Shown here: positions 7,564-15,571 of the stretch, one piece after another
Position numbering within the stretch: position 1 is the first letter of the stretch
How the letters are laid out: each line of letters begins with the position of its first letter
NCBI GenBank assembly: GCA_014523625.1
Contig: JAATVP010000051.1
Location: forward strand, 1 to 15,571
Direction: 5' to 3'
Origin: Nitrososphaerales archaeon TH5896
GTDB taxonomy: Archaea > Thermoproteota > Nitrososphaeria > Nitrososphaerales > Nitrososphaeraceae
Length of the DNA stretch: 15,571 bases
The notes under the pieces: generated by a model
What the model was told of the DNA's origin: nothing
What the model saw: the letters and a program-made list of their open reading frames with translations, nothing else
Databases searched by the model: none
Made by a program: the position numbers and the translations under genes

Positions 7564-7692
7564 CTATGATTCAACTTGTGGGCCGTCCAATAAACTGAAT
7601 TTTGAACCGTACCCAATTTCCTCTCCAAAAAGTATATGTACCATATGCTGTTTGAATTGGTCTTCAATCGAACCAAAAAATTATTGTCTCAT
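7564..7692 (-). pseudogene. Possible broken small ORF with early in-frame TAA
   Basis: Leftward, a TATA-like AATAAATAGT (7711-7720) predicts a transcript start at about ATG 7692. Codon 4 is TAA, after which the same frame is open for 38 codons with protein-like sequence (FFGSIEDQFKQHMVHILFG, then EEIGYGSKFSLLDGPQVES). An internal ATG at 7644 could still produce 26 residues. The stop abuts a T6 homopolymer, so an indel or assembly error is possible. The rest of 7463-7793 holds nothing else that I can support. Confidence 0.28.
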
Positions 7693-7793
7693 GAAAGCAG
7701 CGAGTATCCTACTATTTATTTTCGTCAAATGGATCTTCTCTAAGAACCCCCGTTCATATGCATTTAAAGAGCGACTGTGCCTCCACTTCTAAA

Positions 7794-8351
7794 CTAATGC
7801 CTTACTAGTTCAACTTTTGTGTTGCCAAAGCGGGGGGATCTAACTCTAATGCTTTTTTTACCAATCGCATAAAGTATTGCGTGCACTAATTCTTCAGCTT
7901 TTGCTTTGGGCATTGCATCGATAGTCCTTTCGTAACGATTTCCTCCCCCCACTAGTCCGTGAATCATGCCCAGTCCAATTACTTTTTTTGAAGCTAAAAT
8001 TTCAAATTTGACTGCCAAAGTAGAGTACGGTCTTTCTTCTAATTTCATACTGGTTATTATGGTGTATGGAATACTTACTCTCCCTCCTTTGAGATCTGAT
8101 GCATGTGGATCGAATACAATGATTCTCTCGTTTGTAGCATAAATGACATTAGGGATTAAGTAAGAGCCACCGGGTAGCATTCGTGGTTGCAATGCAATGG
8201 CAATAACCTTTTCACCCCTCTTAAGGAATTTTTTGATACTGCGAATTCGATCATAGTAAATCTGATCTTTACGCTTAATCGCATTGGCATTAGCTCGTAA
8301 ATAATGTGGGATTGTAGAGGAGCCGTGTCTCGCTATTGAGCCGTGAAGCAA
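7794..8351 (-). CDS. PH-domain protein (bacterial/archaeal PH type), 185 aa
   Basis: Residues 38-125 match the prokaryotic PH-like domain: KKFLKRGEKVIAIALQPRM, then a strand pair IPNVIYATNERIIVFDPH (the typical ATNxRIIVF signature), then VSIPYTIITSMKLEERPYSTLAVKFEI. A helix near 149-163 closes the fold. The flanking N-terminal 35 residues are basic and the C-terminus is basic too (RVRSPRFGNTKVELVRH). There is no membrane segment. Such domains occur in soluble proteins of mostly unknown role and often bind partners or membranes. The start is TTG 8351: a TATA-like TTAAATAATTTG lies about 25-35 bases upstream, implying a short or absent leader, and no ATG occurs before residue 58. Confidence 0.75.
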   Translation of the reverse strand: MLHGSIARHGSSTIPHYLRANANAIKRKDQIYYDRIRSIKKFLKRGEKVIAIALQPRMLPGGSYLIPNVIYATNERIIVFDPHASDLKGGRVSIPYTIITSMKLEERPYSTLAVKFEILASKKVIGLGMIHGLVGGGNRYERTIDAMPKAKAEELVHAILYAIGKKSIRVRSPRFGNTKVELVRH

Positions 8352-8939
8352 ATCACTGTTTAAAATTCTAACAATTCAAATTATTTAAGAGATATGAATA
8401 ATTCAAGAAGGAAAGTCGAATACTAAATCTAACTCCAATAAATTTGGTTGGAAAGGTTCAAGGTGTTCTATATTAGATTTGTGTTGTGGCCTAGTAATTA
8501 TTAGACATTAATTAATGTGCTATTGAAAATTGCTTCGATTACGAAAGCTAGTATTTGTTTGCGACTAATAGTGAGATATTTGTGCACTCAACGAACCGTT
8601 TTCGTTAAATAGTGCAGTGCTCTCATTTTCCTTATCAGCTGTCCGCAAACCCTAGATGGTATAATTCCGAAAATGATTGTCATCGAAGGGAATTACATCT
8701 GGTTGTGACTAAATTTTTGATATTGAAAGATTAGACCCTATCCCGTGATGAATTATCCTGGGTCGGAATTATGAAATCTTAGAGCATATTGACTAATAGG
8801 TCCTGTATTGTTAGGTTGGGTATAGCATTGTCGAACAGAAATCTGGATATTATTCTTTCTCATAAAATGTCAAATCTCATTACTTTTACTGGATTCCAAA
8901 TCTAATACACTTATGGTACCTTCCACATAATTAAGTCAC
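8352..8939. other. 588-base spacer with a palindrome and a hairpin, no gene
   Basis: No protein-coding frame of useful length is seen. It contains a 14-bp palindrome ACATTAATTAATGT (8505-8518), a two-part hairpin (8583-8616, listed separately) and GACCC/GGGTC arms around 8733-8762 that enclose a box-C-like GTGATGA but lack a convincing box D. Promoter elements for the gene at 8940 are weak; CTTATGG near 8910 is the best-placed candidate. Confidence 0.4.
8583..8616. repeat. Two-part hairpin, 11 pairs
   Basis: TGCACT (8583-8588) pairs with AGTGCA (8611-8616) and AACGA (8590-8594) with TCGTT (8602-8606), separated by a one-base and a four-base internal loop; the terminal loop is ACCGTTT. It is over 230 bases from either gene, so it is not an obvious terminator. 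Confidence 0.4.
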
Positions 8940-9725
8940 ATGAAAGTCCAAAGTAAGACTGACAAGAATGGTGAGCTTGCTACTATGAACGCAGTCCAAG
9001 TTAAAAATTGTATTAACAGGAGCACTACTGCAATTATTGTCATAGGTGCATGTGAAAATCACGGCGATCATATGCCATTTGGAGCGGATTTTATTTTTCC
9101 TACTGAATTCCTTAAGAGAATCTCAGCCATACTGAAGAATGTGATAATTCTTCCCTACATTCCATACGGTCTAAGCTCGCACCACAATGATTATCAAATG
9201 ACTATAAGTCTTCAATCGGGAACCGTGGTACGAATAATTCGCGATATTTGTCAGAGCCTAATAAAAAATGGTATTCAGCGGATCTTAATCATTAATGGTC
9301 ATGATGGAAATATTGCACCAATTGAAATTGCATCTAGGTATGTCAAGAACAGGGACCCGACAGTAGTTATTGCTTGTCTGGAGGCGTGGTGGACGCTGGT
9401 TGGCCAATCTAGGCACAATCTTTTCGATGTCTGGGACGGGCTGGGTCATGGAGGCGAAGCAGAGACTTCAGCAATGCTCGCTGTGAGACCTGACCTTGTG
9501 CAAATGAGTAATGCTCCTAAAGCTGTAATACCGAAGTTGCCTGCGAAGGTGAGGATTTATTGGAAATTTAACGAACTGTCAAACACTGGCGCCACTGGAG
9601 CCCCAAGGAAAGCGACTGTTAAAAAAGGAAATGAAATTGTGGAAACACTCGAAGGTATCCTGAATTCATTTCTAGATGAAATGGAGAAGAATAAATGGAA
9701 ATATGGGATATCTCATAATCAATAA
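8940..9725 (+). CDS. Creatininase-superfamily amidohydrolase
   Basis: The 261-residue protein has the family's metal motifs: GACENHGDHMPFGAD (37-50) gives Glu39, His41 and Asp50, with the same spacing as Glu34/His36/Asp45 of Pseudomonas creatininase. IINGHDGN (117-124) and LGHGGEAETSAML (168-180) follow, as does the SSHHNDYQMTISLQSGT region. Creatininase itself has NGHYEN with a Glu ligand; here that position is Gly, as in the NGHGGN subgroup that includes ArfB-like deformylases and MftE-like peptidases. A divalent-metal amide hydrolase is therefore secure, but true creatininase activity is unlikely. A role in riboflavin/F420 precursor synthesis (ArfB) is possible and unproven. Start is ATG 8940. 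It stands alone, 330 bases before glutamine synthetase. Confidence 0.85.
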   Translation: MKVQSKTDKNGELATMNAVQVKNCINRSTTAIIVIGACENHGDHMPFGADFIFPTEFLKRISAILKNVIILPYIPYGLSSHHNDYQMTISLQSGTVVRIIRDICQSLIKNGIQRILIINGHDGNIAPIEIASRYVKNRDPTVVIACLEAWWTLVGQSRHNLFDVWDGLGHGGEAETSAMLAVRPDLVQMSNAPKAVIPKLPAKVRIYWKFNELSNTGATGAPRKATVKKGNEIVETLEGILNSFLDEMEKNKWKYGISHNQ

Positions 9726-10017
9726 AGAGTCATCATTTTCACTTACCTCAAAGTTGCTCCTACCTATCCGCTTTACAATAGAAGTCAATCAGGAAGATGG
9801 GATTCAGATGTCAAAATTAAGAGTTGAAAGTTAATTATGCTGAACCGTAGTTCTCTCGTTCTTGGGCATAAATTGAACAATGTTTGCTGAAACCAAAAGG
9901 CAAAGCAGCTGAGGGGGCATACTGCATGATCCTACCACAATAAAACAAGCGTGCTTTACAAATGAAAAAATATTATACTACAAGTCTCGAAAATGTAAGC
10001 AATTAGGAAGCTAAAGA
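9726..10017. other. Spacer before glutamine synthetase, nothing secure
   Basis: AT-rich sequence. A leftward 30-codon frame (9835-9927) is open but lacks a promoter or recognisable product. A second TATA-like AATATTATACT lies near 9968-9979, which could give a longer glutamine synthetase transcript. Confidence 0.35.
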
Positions 10018-10028
10018 TTATATATTTT
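10018..10028 (+). promoter_or_regulatory. Strong TATA box of glutamine synthetase
   Basis: TTATATATTTT is the most consensus-like TATA box in the window. It predicts transcript initiation near 10048, leaving about 8 bases before the TTG start at 10056, consistent with a nearly leaderless mRNA and high expression. Confidence 0.6.
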
Positions 10029-10055
10029 ACGACCGTTTATGAAATAAATAGTAAA

Positions 10056-11669
10056 TTGTCATACCATCCTAAAGGAAGCGATTATGATACTTACGTTACA
10101 GACGTTGATGCTAATCGAAGCATAGGGTTTTCAGAAGAATTACAACGCATTGAGTTTCTTCAGTTTAGGTACACCGATCTACTTGGAAAATTTCTGGCTA
10201 AATACGTGATGAGCGACTATGATGAGCTCTACGGATTCCTTAAGAAGGGTATAGGGCTCGATGGCTCCTCAGTAAAAGGATTCACTGAAATAAATGAGTC
10301 TGATCTAGTTCTAGTCCCTGACAGGCATACATTGAGGTTAAATCCATTTTTTACCAACTTTACTCTGGGTTCGGTTATCGCTAACGTTCACAAGGGCTTT
10401 GGATTTGGAAGACTATCCAAAGACCCGAGGTTTGTTTCCGAAAACATGGAAGAATACCTCGCAGAGTCAAATTTGACGTGTCAGATTGGGCCTGAGGTGG
10501 AATGTTTCGTATTCGATGATATTTCTTTTGGGAATAATGTAGAAAATATCATTGGCGCACAACCAAATTCAAAAGATAAAATCAGCGAATCCGTCGTTAA
10601 CTTGCAAAGCTCAACTTCTAATATGATTGTATCTGAAGAGCAATACGGCGTAGGAAAGTATCCAATTACCAGAAAGGGGGGCTATGATGCACCTCCATTT
10701 CAAGATTCCCTCGTAGAATTTAGGTTCGAAGTTGCCAACCTTCTGAAGAAGTATTATGGGGTAAAGGTTACAAACTTGAATCATGAAGTGGCAAGTACCG
10801 GACAAATAGAAATTAATTTTATGCACAGCAAGCTGACTGACGCTGCGGACAATGTTCAAATCTACAAGGACGTTGTAAGGAATGTTGCGAAAAGACACAA
10901 TAAAATTGCAAATTTCATGCCCAAACCCTTGTTCGATGAGACTGACCCAGCAGGTGCTACCACGGATAATGGTTCAGGAATGCATGTGAGCATAAGTCTA
11001 TGGGAAAGATCTTTATCTTCATCCTCCTCATCTTCCAGACCGTCTACTGGCAAGAACTTGTCTAGCCAAAATATTTTCTTTGACGGGGAGGATCCGTACG
11101 CTAACATCAGCCAGTCAGGTAGATATTTTATTGGAGGCGTCCTGGATCACTCCAGATCTCTTGTCGCTATAACATCTCCAACCGTCAATTCGTATTACCG
11201 AATGGTTCCTGGGTTTGAAGCGCCAGTTTACGTTGCCTGGTCTAGAGGAAACCGGTCGGCGATAGTGAGAATCCCTATTAACGACAAACTTAGCAGAGAT
11301 TCAAAACGTATAGAGTTTAGGGCACCGGATCCTTCATGCAATCCTTATTTGGCATTCTCTGCCATAGTAGCCGCTGGTCTGGATGGAATGAAGAAAAAAA
11401 TTGATCCTGGGGATCCAGTTGATGAGAACATTTACAAGATGTCTGATTCACGAAGAAATGACATAGGCATCAAATCAGTTCCAGGGAGTTTGGGAGAATC
11501 TATTGCTTCACTGAAAAGTGATCACCTCTATTTGACCAATACGTGTTTCAATGACGAATGTCTTGATACATATATCGACCTTAAAGAGGATGAAATTTCT
11601 AAAGTAAGTGGATTTGCGGGAAAAAGTGAATCGAAAGTGCAGCAGTTCTACATGTACTATGATGTATGA
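10056..11669 (+). CDS. glnA: Glutamine synthetase type I, with two insertions
   Basis: Catalyses ATP-dependent synthesis of glutamine from glutamate and ammonium, normally as a dodecamer. Motifs in order: LDGSSVKGF (68-76, ammonium-site Asp69), GPEVECFVF (145-153), NHEVASTGQIEINF (242-255), NGSGMHV (305-311), PTVNSYYRMVPGFEAP (375-390), NRSA (399-402) and RIEFRAPDPSCNPYL (418-432). At 537 residues it is longer than the usual 440-490. Extra sequence lies at about 155-205, between GPE and the GGY motif, and at about 316-340, where seven serines (321-327) follow the HV motif. Tyr460 (ENIYKM) matches the adenylylated Tyr of enterobacterial enzymes, but archaea lack that system as far as known. 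TTG 10056 is the only start that suits the promoter. All visible catalytic residues are present. Confidence 0.93.
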   Translation: MSYHPKGSDYDTYVTDVDANRSIGFSEELQRIEFLQFRYTDLLGKFLAKYVMSDYDELYGFLKKGIGLDGSSVKGFTEINESDLVLVPDRHTLRLNPFFTNFTLGSVIANVHKGFGFGRLSKDPRFVSENMEEYLAESNLTCQIGPEVECFVFDDISFGNNVENIIGAQPNSKDKISESVVNLQSSTSNMIVSEEQYGVGKYPITRKGGYDAPPFQDSLVEFRFEVANLLKKYYGVKVTNLNHEVASTGQIEINFMHSKLTDAADNVQIYKDVVRNVAKRHNKIANFMPKPLFDETDPAGATTDNGSGMHVSISLWERSLSSSSSSSRPSTGKNLSSQNIFFDGEDPYANISQSGRYFIGGVLDHSRSLVAITSPTVNSYYRMVPGFEAPVYVAWSRGNRSAIVRIPINDKLSRDSKRIEFRAPDPSCNPYLAFSAIVAAGLDGMKKKIDPGDPVDENIYKMSDSRRNDIGIKSVPGSLGESIASLKSDHLYLTNTCFNDECLDTYIDLKEDEISKVSGFAGKSESKVQQFYMYYDV

Positions 11670-12000
11670 TGTATTCTTGTGGGTGAAAAAAGGCATACCT
11701 AGTATTAACTTCTCACTTACCTTTGATATAATGAAAATAATTCCTGCGGCGTATCAGATCCAGGATCGAATCCAGACTGGATAGTTAACGGGTAAATTTG
11801 TTACTCTCATAAAAATAATGTGTTGGGATCATGTTTGCAATAAACAAGGTACCTTGTCCGACTGATTTACTTGCGGGCACGCTGCTACTGAATGATGTAA
11901 TATGATGACAAATTCAATACTTCTTTCTACATCTTTGTCTTTTAAATACTAGTCCATGAACTAAGACGTAAGAGATGCTTCCTCACGATGGCTTCAAAGG
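11670..12000. other. Spacer between glutamine synthetase and TFB
   Basis: No gene seen. It holds ATCCAG-A-CTGGAT (11770-11782), a symmetric 13-base element preceded by a direct copy ATCCAGGAT (11758-11766), and a TATA-like TTTTAAATACT around 11939-11949 that could give a TFB transcript with a leader of about 75 bases. No clear U-tract terminator follows glutamine synthetase. Confidence 0.35.
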
Positions 12001-12008
12001 TATTAAAT
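12001..12008 (+). promoter_or_regulatory. BRE/TATA of the TFB gene
   Basis: TATTAAAT preceded by CAAAGG (BRE-like) predicts initiation near 12030, 13 bases before the TTG start. Confidence 0.45.
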
Positions 12009-12042
12009 CTTCGATTTGCGTACATGATTATGCGTAGAAGGC

Positions 12043-12978
12043 TTGTGTCGCCGAAGTGAGGTAATCAAGTACTGTGACGGGGAAAAGCATTGTTCGGTCG
12101 TAGCTGATCCCGAGTCGGGAGAGATTATCTGCGTTGGCTGTGGAGAAGTTATTGCAAATGGGATGACCCAAACTTCCACAGGCTGGAACACGAATCATCA
12201 GGATGCACAGAGTGTTATGTGGGATCGAGTAAGTGCTTCTTTCTCCTTAAGTCTGCCCATTACCAGTCAGTCAACCCTGATAGGCAAGGAAAACCGCGAT
12301 GCGTCAGGAAGACATTTGGATCCAAGGTTGCAGGAAAAGTTCTCGAATTTGAGAAAGTGGGATCACATTTTGCAGTTTGACTCAGAAACGAGGAACTTAA
12401 ATCAAGTTATTTTTTCGCTTAGAAGATGCAAAGAAAAATTAGGATTGCAATATTCAGTAATCGAGAAGACCGCGCACATCTATAAAAAAGTTCAGCACAA
12501 CAAGATGATAAGGGGAAGGACAACGCAAGCCGTATTAGCGGCATGTGTTTATATTGCTTGCAGACAGGTCGGTATTCCAAGAACTTTAAATGATGTTGCT
12601 AGAGCCAATAACATTACGTGTAAGGAAATCTCCAGCGCATATAGGTTAATAGTATTGAAGTTCGATTTGAATATGCCATCAATTGACCAGTTACATTACC
12701 TAGTTAGACTTGCAAATTCTACTGGCGTCGGCGAAAAGGTGAAGAGGCATTCTATAAGGGTCATGAAAGAAATAATCAAAAAAGAACTATCTGCCGGGAA
12801 GGACCCCATGGGGCTGGCAGCGGCTGTACTCTATCTAATATGCCACCAATATGGAGACGACACCAGGACACAGAGATTCTTTGCAGATATTGCTGGAGTT
12901 ACAGATGTTACAATCAGAAACAGATGTAGCGACCTGAGAGCTGAAATAATGTCGATGGTAGAGAACCAAGATTCATGA
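12043..12978 (+). CDS. tfb: Transcription initiation factor TFB (TFIIB homologue)
   Basis: TFB bridges TBP-bound TATA DNA and RNA polymerase. The N-terminal zinc ribbon ends in the usual SGEIICVGCGEVI (25-37; Cys30 and Cys33), but the first ligand pair is unusual: Cys11 followed by His16/Cys17 instead of CxxC. A B-reader/linker-like region with WNTNHQ follows. Two cyclin-fold repeats occupy about 112-205 (GRTTQAVLAACVYIACRQVGIPRTLNDVA) and 210-305 (GKDPMGLAAAVLYLICHQ, then AGVTDVTIRNR, the DNA-contact helix). Length 311 is normal. TTG 12043 is the only start between the upstream in-frame TGA (12025) and the ribbon. Thaumarchaea often carry several TFBs, so this may be a specialised paralogue. 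Confidence 0.93.
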   Translation: MCRRSEVIKYCDGEKHCSVVADPESGEIICVGCGEVIANGMTQTSTGWNTNHQDAQSVMWDRVSASFSLSLPITSQSTLIGKENRDASGRHLDPRLQEKFSNLRKWDHILQFDSETRNLNQVIFSLRRCKEKLGLQYSVIEKTAHIYKKVQHNKMIRGRTTQAVLAACVYIACRQVGIPRTLNDVARANNITCKEISSAYRLIVLKFDLNMPSIDQLHYLVRLANSTGVGEKVKRHSIRVMKEIIKKELSAGKDPMGLAAAVLYLICHQYGDDTRTQRFFADIAGVTDVTIRNRCSDLRAEIMSMVENQDS

Positions 12979-15571
12979 ATTTTCATGAAATACGCAAGCT
13001 TCCAACTATTAAAGTTTTATTCAATTGCGGAGATCACTTGGTCCAAATGATGCATTACTTGCGAGATCTTAGTATCGTTGGTTAGAGTGAAGACACGATG
13101 TGATCAATACCTCACGACATAGCGTCTTGGTTTTCTTCTCAATTCCATGAGTAACGTACTTTTCTTTTCTGTCTTATTTTTCCCGTTTCTTATGAAAGGT
13201 CTCCAATTTGTATTTATTTGTAGATCTCGTCTCCTTAATTGTACGAGCTCGCAATCTAGTTTAATCTGCTTGCTTAGAAGCATGAAATATTGATTGTTTT
13301 GTATCCAATTTTGAAAGTATCCCTTTCTTTACGATTGGTATTCTCCGCACTTGTTTTACAGATGGAATGCTTGCATAAATTTCCTCATACTGATGAATGA
13401 AATTGTGTGGGGCAACTTTTTTGGGCGCCTCTTCTTCATACCAATCCACATTTATGATATGCTTGTTTGACATCTCTGTTAGCTGGTAAACGACCTGTTG
13501 GATTTCAGAGGGAAGTACGTGCAAGAGAACCTCGCATGCAAGAACGAGGTCGTATCTTTGATTACAGACATTAGTAGCATTCAGTGATTGTATATCAGAT
13601 ACGACAAATTTCAGGCGCTCATCTTTCCCGCTTTCATTGCCATCAGCAGTTGGCACACTTTCTCCGATCAAATATGGATCACCAACGAATTGCTTAGCGT
13701 TTTTAATCTGGTCAGGTGACATATCAACTGCGAGATACTTTGTAATTGATTTTCCGAAACTAGCAAGAAGCAACCTTGTGATCCTACCGAATCCACAGCC
13801 CACCTCTAGAACTGACATTCCTGCTGGCTTGTTTTCAGAATCTGTTGAAGTAAATATGTTACTGGTCAAGTATTCAATTAGCAAGCGCTCTTGTAATTCA
13901 AATTTATTATTGTACTTAAAATTATTCTTGTAGACCTTTCCCTGTTCTAACCAGTAATCCTTTGGGTTATACGATGCTGAAGACATGTCGAAGCTACCTG
14001 ATAGTTCCCACAGAAATATTTGGAAAATTAAAATCCCTACGAACGTTTACTAAATCCAATTTTCTTACGCGAAGCCTGTTAGCAATCTTAGAATTAGAAA
14101 TAATCAAATGGCAATTCAAAATCCTCTCTCCAATTATGCCATTCCAAATAGATATTTTATTGTACCTTTTTTAATAATCGACTTTTTCATAGTACAGCCG
14201 CTCCCCAACTAATCCTCGCCGCATCATAATATGGCAATTGACCTCTTGGTCTTCGTTGAAAGTCCTATCTGAAATTGTTATATTAGGATACCTGCAATTT
14301 CATTAAATCAAAGATTTGCGTTATGAGATAGCACTATCAAAAACAAGTCCTAGACTATCTTGTTTGTTCTTGATTGTAGTACGATGTATTGACGCAGCAC
14401 GGAGAGTAAGACAAGTTCTGTTGAATTTTCAATTTTTGATTATCTCAAAACTCCCGCTTTGACTAAAAGAATGCACAGATATTTTACGCTCCACTTCCTG
14501 CATTAGGGCATGAAAACCGTTAGATTATTTGATCAGGTAAGCGGCTCATCTTCCGCTGATCTTAGGCTTTCAATTAGCTATGCTATCTCGAAAAATCCTT
14601 CAGGCGCATTACTTGATGTGTCGGCCCCAGTGACTGCTATCTGTGTCTGCTCTACATCTCCCAGACCGCCAAGGAAAATTAATTGTTCTGTGGGAGAATC
14701 ATGATATGTTCTCTCAATTGGGCCTGCTATCCCACCTTCTTTCAAATAGACGAACAGGAGGGATGAACTGATATTCGGCGATGTTGTGGGCAAATGAGCA
14801 CACTCTCGCGTATTTGTACACCTTTGCTGGCTGCTTTCTGAAGATTCGTTGCGCTGGCCCGAGATATGCATATTTTGTGTAGTTACATATAGTACTGCTG
14901 AAATTAGTCCCAATATCAAAGCGATTGCGATTGTCATTCTAACTGTGCTTATAGCCATCCAAAAGTAATCAAAGCCAAAATTATCCATTAGCAGGAATGT
15001 AAAAAGAGGTTGACACTTTGGTGTTTCAAATTAGTACGATCATGACGATTCGATCGGACTGACGTTTTGGAGTCGCAATAAGCTGAATGAACAAAGAATT
15101 TCACATATTGAGCATAGCTTATCTCCAATACAGCTCGTTATATCACTAGTGATATCTATTTATACTATGATGGCTTATTATGAATATGAGAACCCTCGAA
15201 ATAATTGGGCAAAAAAGTACTAGAAGTAGCTCTGTATTCAAACTTAGGGCAACTTCTGCGCTCGTCGTGTCCGTTGTGGCAGATGCTCTAGATTATATTG
15301 CAGCTCCTCTGTTCGGATTTCCAGTTTTGGGAGATATATTTGATGCAGTCATCGTAAGTTTGTTGTATAATATTACAAAAAGCAAAATGTCTACAGCTGT
15401 GAATATGATTGAATTCATTCCTTTTGTTGGAGATTATATACCAGTATATACTATTTCAACGCTCATGTGGATCGCAAAGGAACTGAAGAACAATAGGAAA
15501 CAAATTGACGCGGAAACTAAGGTGTTGTAATAAATCTTATAGTGGGGTTCTTGTGCAATTAAAGGAGACAA

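Overview
The window looks like a chromosomal piece of a low-GC ammonia-oxidising archaeon of the class Nitrososphaeria (Thaumarchaeota), probably a soil Nitrososphaerales lineage such as Nitrosocosmicus; the genus is an inference. The evidence is a TFIIB-type initiation factor, an archaeal Bax1-type nuclease, many A/T-rich TATA boxes about 26 bases before predicted transcript starts, short or absent leaders, many TTG starts, and several small protein types I associate with this group. There is no rRNA, recognisable tRNA, CRISPR array, transposase or integrase. Genes are mostly single units separated by long AT-rich spacers.

Left part (1-5400): the 3' end of a beta-helix repeat protein, a Bax1/DUF790 nuclease without its usual XPB helicase partner, a decayed small gene (2787-3071), a charged hypothetical protein, and two convergent genes for secreted, very acidic Ser/Asp/Asn-rich proteins that share a spacer with a perfect 9-bp hairpin.

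Middle (5400-8400): a strongly divergent PII (GlnK-like) protein lacking most classical ligand residues, divergently transcribed from a thaumarchaeal-type small protein through one 50-65 bp promoter; a spacer with a promoter-preceded 76-nt hairpin (candidate small RNA); a His-rich putative metal-binding protein; a helical hypothetical; and a PH-domain protein.

Right part (8400-15571): a creatininase-superfamily amidohydrolase, a type I glutamine synthetase with two insertions, a TFB paralogue with an unusual zinc ribbon, a class I methyltransferase, a membrane-anchored extracellular protein, and a small membrane protein with an internal duplication whose promoter carries a 16-bp perfect palindrome.

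PII protein and glutamine synthetase point to nitrogen assimilation, but they are about 4 kb apart and not in one operon. The strongest candidates for something undescribed are the non-canonical PII with its divergent partner, the hairpin RNA at 6441-6516, and the palindrome-controlled membrane protein. Three spacers hold small minus-strand reading frames broken by in-frame stops or single-base shifts, so either gene decay or base errors in the assembly should be considered.
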